Shown here: one piece after another, positions 1-12,198 of the stretch | How the letters are laid out: each line of letters begins with the position of its first letter | How positions within the stretch are numbered: position 1 is the stretch's first letter | Source of the DNA: Solirubrobacterales bacterium | GTDB taxonomy: Bacteria; Actinomycetota; Thermoleophilia; Solirubrobacterales; Solirubrobacteraceae | Length of the DNA stretch: 64,000 bases | Assembly: GCA_027315115.1 (NCBI GenBank) | Contig: DAHUYQ010000064.1 | Coordinates: 1-64,000 of the forward strand | Direction of reading: 5' to 3' | Position numbers and translations under genes: made by a program | The notes under the pieces: generated by a model | Databases searched by the model: none | Told to the model about the DNA's origin: nothing | What the model saw: only the letters and a program-made list of their open reading frames with translations

Positions 1-160
1 CGCCTGCGCGCCCGCGCGCGCGTTCGCGCGAGCCCGCGCCTGAGCCCGCGCCGTGCCCGCGCCTGCGTCCGTGCACGCGCGTCCGTGCGCGGCGCGGTCG
101 CGCGTGCCTGAACCCGCGCCTGCGTCCGCGCGTGCCCGCGCCTGAGCCCGCGCCGAGGTC
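1..160. repeat. GC-rich degenerate repeat at window edge
   Basis: This stretch is almost pure G and C and is built from degenerate copies of a CCCGCGCCTGAG-like unit. The same 21-base string (gcccgcgcc tgag cccgcgcc) occurs at about 32-52 and 134-154. It lies just past the stop codon of the XRE gene. I see no supportable gene in it; it could be the tail of a gene that begins outside the window. Confidence 0.5.
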
Positions 161-162
161 GG

Positions 163-414
163 CTACTCGATGCCCTCGACCAGGTCGGCGAGCGAGTCCA
201 GCTGCAGACCCTTGGCGAGAATGATCATCGTGTCCAGCCGCGGCGAGCGCAGGCAGCGCTCCAGCAGGCTCACCTCGGTGCGGTGCAGGTCGCATGCCTT
301 CGCAAGCGCCTCCTGGGAGATGCCGGCGCGCTCGCGCAGCACGCGAAGATTGCGCGCGAACTGCTGACGCACCTGATCTGCGGACATCGCCTGCTCAGGG
401 CCGGCGTAGCTCAT
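163..414 (-). CDS. XRE-family helix-turn-helix regulator
   Basis: Small protein of 83 aa that is essentially a single Cro/C1-type helix-turn-helix domain (about residues 20-75). The recognition region reads GISQEALAKACDLHRTEVS followed by LLERCLRSPRLDTMIILA, the standard lambda-repressor-like layout. It probably represses its own promoter and perhaps the divergent DNA-repair gene. An inverted repeat at 449-466 lies 35 bases upstream of the start and is the natural operator candidate. The start could be ATG 414 or the internal ATG at 387. The target genes cannot be deduced from sequence. Confidence 0.85.
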   Translation of the reverse strand: MSYAGPEQAMSADQVRQQFARNLRVLRERAGISQEALAKACDLHRTEVSLLERCLRSPRLDTMIILAKGLQLDSLADLVEGIE

Positions 415-448
415 GCAGGCAACTGTCGCAGAACGCGGATGGCATGTC

Positions 449-466
449 TACAGACTTTCGTCTGTA
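449..466. promoter_or_regulatory. Inverted repeat, candidate XRE operator
   Basis: TACAGAC, four bases (TTTC), then GTCTGTA: a perfect 7+7 dyad. GTCTG at 460-464 can also pair with CAGAC at 471-475. It sits in the 336-base divergent gap between the XRE gene and the glycosylase gene, in DNA less GC-rich than its surroundings. The role as repressor binding site is inferred. Confidence 0.45.
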
Positions 467-738
467 AGAGCAGACGCCAGTTCGATCGCCAGAATCTGGT
501 TGCGGATCCGCTGGTTCCTGCTATGGTCCCGCCACCGAAGATTCGCCTGATCTCTGGAACTCTTCGAGGAGACTTCTCCTTGAGCGTCGCCCTCACCTCT
601 CCAGCGGCGCTCAAGGAGGCCCCGGCACGTGACTCTCCTCTTCCGCGTGCCGAGGCTGAGCAGGGGGTCGCGGTCCGCACCTGGAGGCAGCGGATCGCGG
701 CCCTCTTCGCTGTGGGCATCCGCATGCGGGCGCTGCGC

Positions 739-744
739 TACGGT
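739..744 (+). promoter_or_regulatory. Candidate -10 hexamer for leaderless udgB
   Basis: TACGGT ends six bases before GTG 751, and no Shine-Dalgarno sequence precedes that codon. This matches the TAnnnT-to-start spacing seen at many other genes in the window. Confidence 0.4.
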
Positions 745-750
745 GGCGCC

Positions 751-1491
751 GTGTCCGACGAACTGGAGGAGCTCCGCGAGCACGTGATCGCCTGCAGGCG
801 CTGCCCGCGGCTGGTGACCTGGCGCGAGCAGGTGGCCAGGGAGCGCAGAGCCGCCTACAGGGACCAGACCTATTGGGGCCGGCCCGTCCCGGGCTTCGGC
901 GATCCGGGCGCGCGCGTCGTGCTGCTGGGGCTCGCCCCGGCCGCGCACGGTGGCAATCGCACCGGGCGGATCTTCACCGGCGACCGGTCCGGCGACTTCC
1001 TGTTCGCCGCTCTGTTTCGCACTGGCTTCTCCAACCAGCCCACCTCGACCGGGCGTGACGACGGGCTGCGTCTGCGTGACGCCTGGGTGACCGCGGCCGT
1101 GCGGTGCGCCCCTCCGGCCAACAAGCCCACCGGGCAGGAGAGAGACGAATGCCTTCCCTGGAGCCTGAGGGAGCTGCGGCTGCTGCCGCAGGCGCGGGTG
1201 CTGCTCTGTCTCGGCGCGTTCGCCTGGGACGCGGCGCTGCGGTTGCGCGCAAGCCTGGAGTCGGGCGCCGAGGTGGGCGTGGCGGCGCCTGCGCGAGGGG
1301 CCCGCGCCCCCAGGCCCAAGTTCGCCCATGGCGCGGTCTCCGAGGGGGGCGCGCTTGCCCTGCTGGGCTGCTACCACCCAAGCCAGCAGAACACCTTCAC
1401 CGGGCGTCTGACGGAGGCGATGCTCGACGAGGTGCTGCTGGCGGCCAGAAAGCTTGCCGGGCTCGCCGTTCCGGTCCGCGCCGGCGCCTGA
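751..1491 (+). CDS. Type 5 (UdgB-like) uracil-DNA glycosylase
   Basis: Base-excision-repair glycosylase that removes uracil, and in family 5 also hypoxanthine and other damaged bases, from DNA. Family 5 hallmarks are present: active-site segment GLAPAAHGGNRTGR followed by IFTGDRSG, and the second motif CYHPSQQNTFTGRLT. Cysteines in the N-terminal ACRRCPRL element are the usual iron-sulphur ligands. The reading frame is open much further upstream, but homology begins at about the GTG at 751 (246 aa), which also has a well-placed -10. ATG 724 is the alternative. Read codirectionally with lhr, 55 bases downstream; both are DNA-repair genes. Confidence 0.9.
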   Translation: MSDELEELREHVIACRRCPRLVTWREQVARERRAAYRDQTYWGRPVPGFGDPGARVVLLGLAPAAHGGNRTGRIFTGDRSGDFLFAALFRTGFSNQPTSTGRDDGLRLRDAWVTAAVRCAPPANKPTGQERDECLPWSLRELRLLPQARVLLCLGAFAWDAALRLRASLESGAEVGVAAPARGARAPRPKFAHGAVSEGGALALLGCYHPSQQNTFTGRLTEAMLDEVLLAARKLAGLAVPVRAGA

Positions 1492-1533
1492 GCCGGCTCT
1501 GGCTTGCGGTCCGCGCCGGGCCTGAGCCGGCGC

Positions 1534-1539
1534 TAGCCT
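1534..1539 (+). promoter_or_regulatory. Candidate -10 hexamer for leaderless lhr
   Basis: TAGCCT lies seven bases before GTG 1547, with no Shine-Dalgarno sequence. The identical hexamer precedes the ASCH gene at 11242. Confidence 0.4.
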
Positions 1540-1546
1540 CGACCGG

Positions 1547-6433
<4,887 letters not shown>

Positions 6434-6615
6434 AGCCGTGCGGGCGGGCTTGAAGAGCGGCCACGCCAGCGTTCCCGCTGCAGGCTCGGCCGATTCGTGG
6501 GAGACTGGATGTGGGTCGCAAATATCAATATGTGACAAGACGATGAAAGCCCTGCAAACGCCCACAACCGTGCCGCCCAGTGTCTCCGACGAGCACTTGG
6601 CGGGGGCCACGAGTC

Positions 6616-6637
6616 GGAAACACTTTGATGCGTTTCC
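6616..6637. promoter_or_regulatory. Candidate TetR operator
   Basis: GGAAAC, ten bases, GTTTCC: a perfect 6+6 dyad. A third GGAAAC lies at 6654-6659 inside a 12-base direct repeat. The sites end 27 bases before the -35 element, the position expected for binding of an autoregulator. Confidence 0.5.
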
Positions 6638-6685
6638 AGCGCGACCTGGAGTCGGAAACAGTGGAAGCGTCTTCTCAGTGGACTA

Positions 6686-6714
6686 TTGACTCGGGCGAGG
6701 CAATGCGGTAACGT
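6686..6714 (+). promoter_or_regulatory. Sigma-70-type promoter of tetR
   Basis: TTGACT, a 17-base spacer, then TAACGT. This is the closest to a housekeeping consensus in the window outside groES. It predicts a transcript start near 6721 and a leader of about 33 bases before ATG 6754. Confidence 0.6.
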
Positions 6715-6753
6715 GGAATTGTCGGGATAAGCCGAATCGGGAGCGAGGCCAGG

Positions 6754-8340
6754 ATGGAAGCTGACAGGCAACCAGCGGCGCGCGTCGGGGAGGGGTCCGA
6801 CTTGGAGGGTGCATCGGCACCCGATCTCCCCGCCAGTGACGTTGAGAACGATCTTCGGGATGGGGTGACCAGCGTGGAGGATGGGCAGGCATCGGGTCGC
6901 GCCAAGGGAGCTGCGCTCTACAAAAAGCTCCCCCACGGTCCACATGGGATGGACCGTGCGGCGGTAGCACGCAACCAGCGCGTGCGGGTGTACGGGGCGA
7001 TGATCGAGTCCGTCGCCCGCAAGGGCTACGCCAAGACGTCTGTGGCGGACGTGATCGGGCTGGCGGGCGTCTCGCGGCGGGCCTTCTACGAACACTTCGA
7101 CAACAAGGAAGCCTGCTTCATCGCCACGCACAACATCGCCGCGCGGCGCACGAGCCAGGCGATGCAGCACGGCTGGGAGTCGGAGCGCGGCTGGGCCAAC
7201 AGGCTGCACGCGGCGTGCAGGGCGATGCTCACCGACATCGAGCGCCACCCCAAGAGCTCGCACCTTGTGATGGTGGACGTGCTGGGCCTCGGACGCAAGG
7301 CATACGACTGCATCCGTGGCTACAACGTGCTCTTCGAACGCTCCGTGGTGACCGGATTCGTGCTCTCGCCTGACGGCGCGATGTGCTCGCCCGTGGCGCC
7401 ACGCGGGATCGTCGGCGGCGTCCGCCACGTCCTCAGCGGGCGCATCGACACGACTCGCTGGAAGCGGATACCGGGCCTCACAGACGAACTGCTCGACTGG
7501 ATCGCCTGCTGCCGCACCCCGGCGGTCGAGCGCCTGGCGGGCATTCCGCAGCAGCCGCCGCTGCCGCGCGAGCAGTTCGGTGGACGCCCGCCGCGCTTCC
7601 TGACCGGCGCAAACAAGCGTGTCGACGCGATGCGCGCGATCGTCGACCTGACGCTCGAACATGGTCTGCAGGAGCTCACCGATCCGCAGATCGCTCACCG
7701 CGCCGGCATGACGACCGAAGCCTTCCACAAGCAGTTTCGCACCAAGGAACAGGCGTTGCTGACGGTCGTGGAGGAGTTCTGTGCCGAACTGCGCGACGTC
7801 GTGACGCGGGCCGCGAACAGGGCGGAATCCTGGTCGGAGGGCGTGAGGCTCGGCATGGCCGCCTACATCGACCACATCGCGCGCCACCCCAGCATCTCGC
7901 GTGTGGCGTTCGTCGAGCTCTACGCCGCAGGTTCAGGCGCGGCCTCGCACATAGGTTCGGCCGGCGAGGCGTTCACGGGCTTCCTGTCCGAGACCGGCGC
8001 GACGCCACAGCGCGCGCCCTCCGTTGCGACGGACGCGCTCACGGGCGCTCTCTGGGCGGTCATCGGCAGCTCGGTGGCCAGCGGGCGGCTGCGGTTCCTG
8101 CCGGCCACGCTCGACCACCTCACCTTCACGGTCCTTGCGCCCTACACGGGTCCACGAGCCGCGATCGAGGCGATCGAAGAGGCGGCCGCGAAGTCGGGCG
8201 GGCGCATATCGGGTCCCAAGAAGGGCGCATCGGCCGATGCGTCCGCAGCGCAGCAGGTCGCGCTGCCGCCTGCCGATCCGGGGTCGCCTGACGCCGATCA
8301 AGAGGCGCTGGAGGGGCTGGACGAGAGCCTGCCCGACTGA
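6754..8340 (+). CDS. Tandem two-domain TetR-family regulator
   Basis: 528-aa protein with two complete TetR-like units in one chain; normal TetR proteins are about 200 aa. The first DNA-binding domain (residues about 75-125) follows the block KLPHGPHGMDRAAVARNQR and contains VADVIGLAGVSRRAFYEHF. The second (about 286-340) contains ITHR-like IAHRAGMTTEAFHKQF and KEQALLTVVEEF. Each is followed by an alpha-helical ligand-binding region. The N-terminal 50 residues are acidic and probably disordered. Such fused TetR proteins recur in Solirubrobacterales. The ligand and target are unknown; the upstream dyad suggests autoregulation. Confidence 0.9.
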   Translation: MEADRQPAARVGEGSDLEGASAPDLPASDVENDLRDGVTSVEDGQASGRAKGAALYKKLPHGPHGMDRAAVARNQRVRVYGAMIESVARKGYAKTSVADVIGLAGVSRRAFYEHFDNKEACFIATHNIAARRTSQAMQHGWESERGWANRLHAACRAMLTDIERHPKSSHLVMVDVLGLGRKAYDCIRGYNVLFERSVVTGFVLSPDGAMCSPVAPRGIVGGVRHVLSGRIDTTRWKRIPGLTDELLDWIACCRTPAVERLAGIPQQPPLPREQFGGRPPRFLTGANKRVDAMRAIVDLTLEHGLQELTDPQIAHRAGMTTEAFHKQFRTKEQALLTVVEEFCAELRDVVTRAANRAESWSEGVRLGMAAYIDHIARHPSISRVAFVELYAAGSGAASHIGSAGEAFTGFLSETGATPQRAPSVATDALTGALWAVIGSSVASGRLRFLPATLDHLTFTVLAPYTGPRAAIEAIEEAAAKSGGRISGPKKGASADASAAQQVALPPADPGSPDADQEALEGLDESLPD

Positions 8341-8489
8341 GCAGACGCCCGCGCCGGGACCTGGCGCCGTTGGCGGGAGCGGGGCGCCGTACGCGGGCGC
8401 GGTGGAGCGGGCCCGCGCCCCCGCGCCGCACGCATCGCTCTGGAGGACTGCGGCGGCGCTGGACGGGTTGTGCGATTGTGAACGCTGAG

Positions 8490-9248
8490 ATGTCGATCGC
8501 AGCGGATCAGGACGCGGGCGCCCCAGAGCGCCGGATAAGGCGGGTTGGCCACAAGGGCGCCGCGCTGCTTGCGCCCGGCAACACGCTTGCGGCCTTCGAC
8601 GCGGCGCTGCAGTCCGGCGTCGACATGATCGAGTTCGACGTGCTCAGCGAGCGCCCCGACGGCAGCGGCGCGCTGCTCATCGCGCACGACTACGAGGCGC
8701 TGCGGCTTGCCGAGGAGCCGCTGACCCTGGATCAGGCTCTGGGCCACCTCGCCCAGAGCGAGTTCGCGGGCATCGAGTTGGACGTGGACATGAAGCTGCC
8801 CGGCTACGGCGGCAGGGTCGCAGACGCCCTGCGCGATGCCGGCCTTGCCCAGCGGGCCCTGGTCAGCGCCACATACACCCGCGAGCTCGGTCTGCTCAAG
8901 CGCCTGGCGCCCGAGATCAGGGTCGGCTGGTCGATCCCGCGCGCTCGGCGTGACTACACGGCGCACTCGCTGACCGCGCTCCCCGCGCTGGCGCTGCTGG
9001 GGGCTCTGCGCGCCTGGCTGCCGGCGAGGTCTCGCGCGGTGTTGAAGGCGGGCCGCTACGACGCGATCATGGCGCACTGGCGGCTGATCAACGACGCGCT
9101 CGTGGCGGCAGTGCACGAGGGGGGCGGCGAGCTCTACGCATGGACCGTCGACGATGCGCGGCAGATCGACCGCCTGGCGGCGATGGGGGTCGACGGCATC
9201 ATCACCAACGATCCGCGGCTGTTCGCCGACTCGGCGGCGGTCGCCTGA
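8490..9248 (+). CDS. Glycerophosphodiester phosphodiesterase
   Basis: GDPD-family enzyme (TIM barrel, about 252 aa) that hydrolyses glycerophosphodiesters to glycerol-3-phosphate and an alcohol. Family motifs are visible: VGHKGAALLAPGNTLAAF near the N terminus (catalytic His, Asn-Thr), MIEFDVL (metal-binding Glu/Asp), IAHD (second catalytic His) and GIELDVDMK. The C-terminal strand MGVDGIITNDPRLF is also typical. No signal peptide, so cytoplasmic. The start is uncertain between ATG 8490 and GTG 8478; a GATTGT hexamer at 8474 favours 8490 as a leaderless start. Confidence 0.88.
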   Translation: MSIAADQDAGAPERRIRRVGHKGAALLAPGNTLAAFDAALQSGVDMIEFDVLSERPDGSGALLIAHDYEALRLAEEPLTLDQALGHLAQSEFAGIELDVDMKLPGYGGRVADALRDAGLAQRALVSATYTRELGLLKRLAPEIRVGWSIPRARRDYTAHSLTALPALALLGALRAWLPARSRAVLKAGRYDAIMAHWRLINDALVAAVHEGGGELYAWTVDDARQIDRLAAMGVDGIITNDPRLFADSAAVA

Positions 9249-9255
9249 CCCGCCG

Positions 9256-9350
9256 GCGCCGGGACACGTGCGCCGGGACGCCTCGTGCGCCGGAACGCCT
9301 CTGCGCCGGGACATGTGCGCCGGGACGCCTCTGCGCCGGGGCGCCTGCGC
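9256..9350. repeat. GCGCCGGGAC tandem repeat
   Basis: Seven degenerate copies of a 14-17-base unit beginning GCGCCGGGAC, lying between the convergent 3' ends of the phosphodiesterase gene and the secreted-protein gene. No coding potential is evident. Confidence 0.75.
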
Positions 9351-9389
9351 CGCGGCCGCCCGACCCGCGCGCCGCGCCGCTCACGCCGC

Positions 9390-9947
9390 TCAGCGGATGG
9401 TGCAGGTCGCGGCGCTGAAGCCCTTGGGCACCGCTCCGGCGGTGCTCGGATGCCCGCCGGTCGTCGGGCGCGTGGTGGACAGCGTCACCTTCGAGCCGCG
9501 CCGCCACTGGAATTCGACGATCCCGCGCAGCTCATAGGAGCCGCCGCGACCGGGCGCCACCAGCACGAAGGTGCGGCCGATCTGACGCGTCGTGGACGCG
9601 TCCCCGACCTTCACCGCGCCGGATGTGCCCCCCTTGGGAAGGTTGACCCACCGTTTGGTCCGCTGGTCCATGTACTGGACCTGGAAGCTCATGTACATCG
9701 TTTCCTTCGCCTGCCCGTTGGAGGGCATCGACCCGCGCACGCCCACGAGCGGATGCGGCTTGGAGGCGCACACGTCGATCGTCGCCCACAGTTCATGTCC
9801 GTCGCGAAGCGCGGGCGGACGCGAGGTGCTGTGGGAGCTGGAAGGTGAGCCGGCGGGCCGCGCGCCCGCCGCGGGACTCGCCGGCGCCAGCGCGGCCAGG
9901 GCGAGCATGGCCGCTGCAGAGGCAGCGAGCCCGCGCGTGGCGGTCAT
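9390..9947 (-). CDS. Secreted protein of unknown function
   Basis: 185-aa protein that I do not recognise. The N terminus (MTATRGLAASAAAMLALAAL followed by a Pro/Ala-rich stretch) is a Sec signal peptide with a likely cleavage after an Ala-rich site near residue 30. The mature part carries two cysteines (VCASKP and the C-terminal ATCTIR) that could form a disulphide, and beta-rich segments such as MYMSFQVQYMDQ and FVLVAPG. ATG 9947 was chosen because GGAG lies nine bases upstream; in-frame ATGs at 9971 and 9962 are less well placed. Probably exported or surface-attached. Confidence 0.75.
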   Translation of the reverse strand: MTATRGLAASAAAMLALAALAPASPAAGARPAGSPSSSHSTSRPPALRDGHELWATIDVCASKPHPLVGVRGSMPSNGQAKETMYMSFQVQYMDQRTKRWVNLPKGGTSGAVKVGDASTTRQIGRTFVLVAPGRGGSYELRGIVEFQWRRGSKVTLSTTRPTTGGHPSTAGAVPKGFSAATCTIR

Positions 9948-10042
9948 GGTCGGAATCTCCATCGAGCTCATCTCTCCCGCGGCTCAGGTTGCCGGCACTC
10001 GCAAGACGATAGCGGCGCGCCGGTGTGATATCTCCTGGCCAA

Positions 10043-10744
10043 ATGTCAAGCGCGCCGTCATCGTCAGAGGTGGTGGACCTGCTGACCAGGGTGCCCGTCT
10101 TCGCGACGCTGGAGCGGGACGATCTGCAGCGGATCGCGCAGCTCGCGGTGCCCCGCCAGTTCGAGCCGGGCCAGGTCGTCTTTCGCAAGGGCGATCAGAG
10201 CGACACCTGCTACATCGTTCGCTCCGGGCACGCGCGCGCCGTGCGAGAGCATCCCGACGGCCGCACCATCACGCTCGCCACCTTCGGCCCGGGAGACATC
10301 TTCGGAGAGCTCGCGATGTTCGAGGACGAGCGCCGGTCGGCGACGGTGGAGGCGATCGAGCTGACCAGCGCCGTCGCGGTGCTCGGGCCCGACATGCGGC
10401 GGCTGATGTCGATCCATCCGCAGATCTCGATGCGGCTCGCGATCGCGCTCGGCAGGCGGTTGCGGGAAAGCAACGAGCGCCTGGCGCGGCAGTCCTTTCA
10501 GACCGTCCAGAGCCGGGTCGCGGTCGCGCTCAGCGAGCTGGTGGCGCGCGCGATCGCCGAAGGGGCCGCCGAGACCGAGGTGCCGGTGGTGACCACGCAG
10601 GCTGACATCGCCCAGCTCGCGGGCTCCTCGCGCGAGTCGGCAAGCCGCTTCCTGGCCGTCCTGGAGCGCGCGGGCGTGATCTCACAGGGTCGTGGACGGC
10701 TCGTCGTCCACGACCCCGAGGCGCTGGAGTCCTATGTCTATTGA
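10043..10744 (+). CDS. Crp/Fnr-family transcriptional regulator
   Basis: 233-aa regulator. Residues about 10-125 form a cyclic-nucleotide-binding beta barrel with the phosphate-cassette region GPGDIFGELAMFEDERRSATV, very close to the cAMP-binding consensus (FGE and RSA). Residues about 155-225 form the winged helix, with TTQADIAQLAGSSRESASR as the DNA-reading helix. No cysteine cluster, so not an Fnr oxygen sensor. ATG 10043 is chosen; a TATCTC hexamer eight bases upstream suggests a leaderless transcript. Its stop overlaps the start of the Nudix gene. Confidence 0.92.
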   Translation: MSSAPSSSEVVDLLTRVPVFATLERDDLQRIAQLAVPRQFEPGQVVFRKGDQSDTCYIVRSGHARAVREHPDGRTITLATFGPGDIFGELAMFEDERRSATVEAIELTSAVAVLGPDMRRLMSIHPQISMRLAIALGRRLRESNERLARQSFQTVQSRVAVALSELVARAIAEGAAETEVPVVTTQADIAQLAGSSRESASRFLAVLERAGVISQGRGRLVVHDPEALESYVY

Positions 10745-11244
10745 GATCGAGGCCTGCGCTGCCTGCTGAGCGCCGTGGTCGCTCACGCGGCCCGTCGGAG
10801 ATCTCCGCGGGCGGCGTCGTGGTGCGCGACGGCGAGGTCGTCGCGATAGTGCCCACGCGCCGTGCCGCCGACGGCGCGCGCGTGCTGGCGCTGCCCAAGG
10901 GGCACATCGACGAGGGCGAGACGCCCCTGCAGGCGGCGATCCGCGAGGTGCGCGAGGAGGCGGGAGTGGTCGTGGAGCACCTCGCCGACCTCGGCGAGGT
11001 TCGCTACTGGTACACCCGCGGGGGCCGCCGGATCTCCAAGGCGGTGGCCTTCTTCCTCTTCGGCTACGTGGAGGGGGATCTCGCCGACCACGACGAGGAG
11101 GTGGAGGAGGCGCGCTGGCTGCCGCTGAGCGAGGCGCGGCAGAGCCTCTCCTACGCGGGCGAACGCGAAATGATCGAGCGCGCGATGCGGGTGCTGCGGG
11201 AGCGAGATGGCGCCGGCGCATCCGGGGACCGCAAAGACCGGTAG
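10741..11244 (+). CDS. Nudix hydrolase
   Basis: 167-aa hydrolase of nucleoside-diphosphate-linked compounds. The full Nudix box is present: GHIDEGETPLQAAIREVREE followed by AGV, which fits GX5EX7REUXEEXGU. The preceding LALPKGH places it with the MutT/diadenosine polyphosphate-type subfamily; the true substrate cannot be told from sequence. The start is the TTG at 10741, overlapping the Crp/Fnr stop by four bases, so the two are probably translationally coupled. Confidence 0.9.
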   Translation: MRSRPALPAERRGRSRGPSEISAGGVVVRDGEVVAIVPTRRAADGARVLALPKGHIDEGETPLQAAIREVREEAGVVVEHLADLGEVRYWYTRGGRRISKAVAFFLFGYVEGDLADHDEEVEEARWLPLSEARQSLSYAGEREMIERAMRVLRERDGAGASGDRKDR

Positions 11245-11247
11245 CCT
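11242..11247 (+). promoter_or_regulatory. Candidate -10 hexamer for ASCH gene
   Basis: TAGCCT, eight bases before GTG 11256, no Shine-Dalgarno sequence. It overlaps the TAG stop region of the Nudix gene. Confidence 0.35.
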
Positions 11248-11255
11248 CTTCTACG

Positions 11256-11654
11256 GTGCAGGTCCTGAACTTCTACTCCACGATCTTCGCCGACGAGCTC
11301 AAGCGCGGCCGCAAGACCGCGACGATCCGCCTCGGCGACAAGTCCGGCAAGTACCGCAAGAACCAGCTCGTGCTCGTCACGATCGGCTACCAGTACTCGC
11401 CGCGCGAACGCATCTTCGAGGCGGTGATCGACCAGGTCGAGGTGATGCGGGTGGCCGACCTCTCGCCGCGCGACATCAAGCACGACAACCCCGAGTTCCG
11501 CCGCCACGAGGAGCTGATCAACTTCCTCGAGCAGATCTACGGCCGCAAAGTGTCCATGGAGGACACGGTCACGGTCGTGCGCTTCTCCCAGATCGTGGAT
11601 CAGCCCTCCGGCATGACCGAGGTCATGAAGGGCTTCGGGGGCGCGCAGAACTAA
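11256..11654 (+). CDS. ASCH-domain protein
   Basis: 132-aa protein with an ASCH fold, a small beta barrel related to PUA domains and thought to bind RNA or modified nucleotides. Supporting features are [18 protein letters not shown] near the N terminus (the conserved Lys and Thr-Arg of the family cleft) and alternating beta strands such as QLVLVTIGY. Some ASCH proteins are N4-acetylcytidine amidohydrolases, but this one cannot be assigned. It is followed directly by four palindromes and the groES control region. Confidence 0.75.
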   Translation: MQVLNFYSTIFADELKRGRKTATIRLGDKSGKYRKNQLVLVTIGYQYSPRERIFEAVIDQVEVMRVADLSPRDIKHDNPEFRRHEELINFLEQIYGRKVSMEDTVTVVRFSQIVDQPSGMTEVMKGFGGAQN

Positions 11655-11657
11655 GAA

Positions 11658-11754
11658 GGCCGGGCCGCATGCGGCCCGGCCGGGGGCCCCGCATGCGGGG
11701 CCCCCTCCGGGTCGCGCATGCGCGACCCGGCCGACCGGCGCATGCGCCGGTCGG
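11658..11754. repeat. Array of four perfect 24-bp palindromes
   Basis: Four gapless perfect palindromes, each exactly 24 bp and centred on CGCATGCG: 11658-11681 (arm GGCCGGGCCGCA), 11682-11705 (arm GGGGGCCCCGCA), 11707-11730 (arm CCGGGTCGCGCA) and 11731-11754 (arm CCGACCGGCGCA). They abut directly except for one T at 11706. The last two sequences recur exactly at 27163-27210. The array begins three bases after the ASCH stop and ends where the first CIRCE element begins. Function unknown; possible roles are transcript ends or protein binding. Confidence 0.95.
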
Positions 11755-11781
11755 TTGGCACTCAATCGTGAAGAGTGCCAA
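11755..11781. promoter_or_regulatory. CIRCE element 1 (HrcA operator)
   Basis: TTGGCACTC, nine bases, GAGTGCCAA: a perfect inverted repeat matching the CIRCE consensus bound by the heat-shock repressor HrcA. It lies just upstream of the -35 box of groES. Confidence 0.95.
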
Positions 11782-11788
11782 CAAGTTC

Positions 11789-11816
11789 TTGATCTTCGCC
11801 CCCGCTCGTATATATT
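11789..11816 (+). promoter_or_regulatory. groESL promoter
   Basis: TTGATC, 16-base spacer, TATATT. It is sandwiched between the two CIRCE elements, so HrcA binding at either would block polymerase. Predicted transcript start is near 11823, at the edge of the second CIRCE element. Confidence 0.8.
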
Positions 11817-11823
11817 GAGGGCG

Positions 11824-11850
11824 CTGGCACTCTCAAGCAGAGAGTGCCAA
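11824..11850. promoter_or_regulatory. CIRCE element 2 (HrcA operator)
   Basis: CTGGCACTC, nine bases, GAGTGCCAA, with a single arm mismatch relative to a perfect dyad. It overlaps the predicted transcript start and would lie in the 5' leader of the mRNA. Confidence 0.93.
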
Positions 11851-11881
11851 CACTGTTCTTCACGAAGCGGAGGTCTGAAAG

Positions 11882-12169
11882 ATGAAACTGAAGCCCCTGG
11901 GCGATCGTCTGATCGTGCGGGCAGTCGAGGAGGAGGAGACGACGGCCAGCGGCCTCGTGCTTCCCGACACCGCGAAGGAGAAGCCCCAGAAGGGCAAGGT
12001 CCTCGCCGTCGGCGACGGCAAGCTCGACGACAACGGCAAGCGCATCCCGCTCGACGTTGCCGAGGGCGACGAGGTCCTTTACAGCAAGTACGGCGGCACC
12101 GAGATCAAGGTCGACGGCGAGGAGCTGCTCGTCCTGCGCGAGTCGGACGTGCTCGCCAAGGTCGCCTAA
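11882..12169 (+). CDS. groES: Co-chaperonin GroES
   Basis: 95-aa cytosolic co-chaperonin that caps the GroEL ring. The N terminus [20 protein letters not shown] followed by [19 protein letters not shown] is the diagnostic beta-barrel and mobile-loop sequence. A Shine-Dalgarno GGAGG stands nine bases before ATG 11882. It is the first gene of the groES-groEL operon, under double CIRCE control, with 29 bases to groEL. Confidence 0.98.
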   Translation: MKLKPLGDRLIVRAVEEEETTASGLVLPDTAKEKPQKGKVLAVGDGKLDDNGKRIPLDVAEGDEVLYSKYGGTEIKVDGEELLVLRESDVLAKVA

Positions 12170-12198
12170 GGCGTCAAAGCAAGGAGATTGAACGAGAG

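Larger units (their letters stand above)
6434..6753. other. Intergenic control region upstream of tetR
   Basis: 320 bases with no supportable gene, noticeably richer in A and T than the flanks. It contains a dyad (6616-6637), a direct repeat of GAGTCGGAAACA (6611-6622 and 6649-6660) and a near-consensus promoter (6686-6714), all pointing towards the TetR gene. Confidence 0.6.

Noticed and set aside
283-750. Long N-terminal extension of the uracil-DNA glycosylase frame
   Set aside because: The frame is open only because stop codons are rare at this GC content; the extension has no homology-like segments, and a -10 hexamer sits just before GTG 751.
11658-11754. Palindromes as extra CIRCE elements or simple terminators
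   Set aside because: They lack the GCACTC/GAGTGC core and the nine-base spacer, and have no T-runs or loops; they are kept as an unexplained repeat family.
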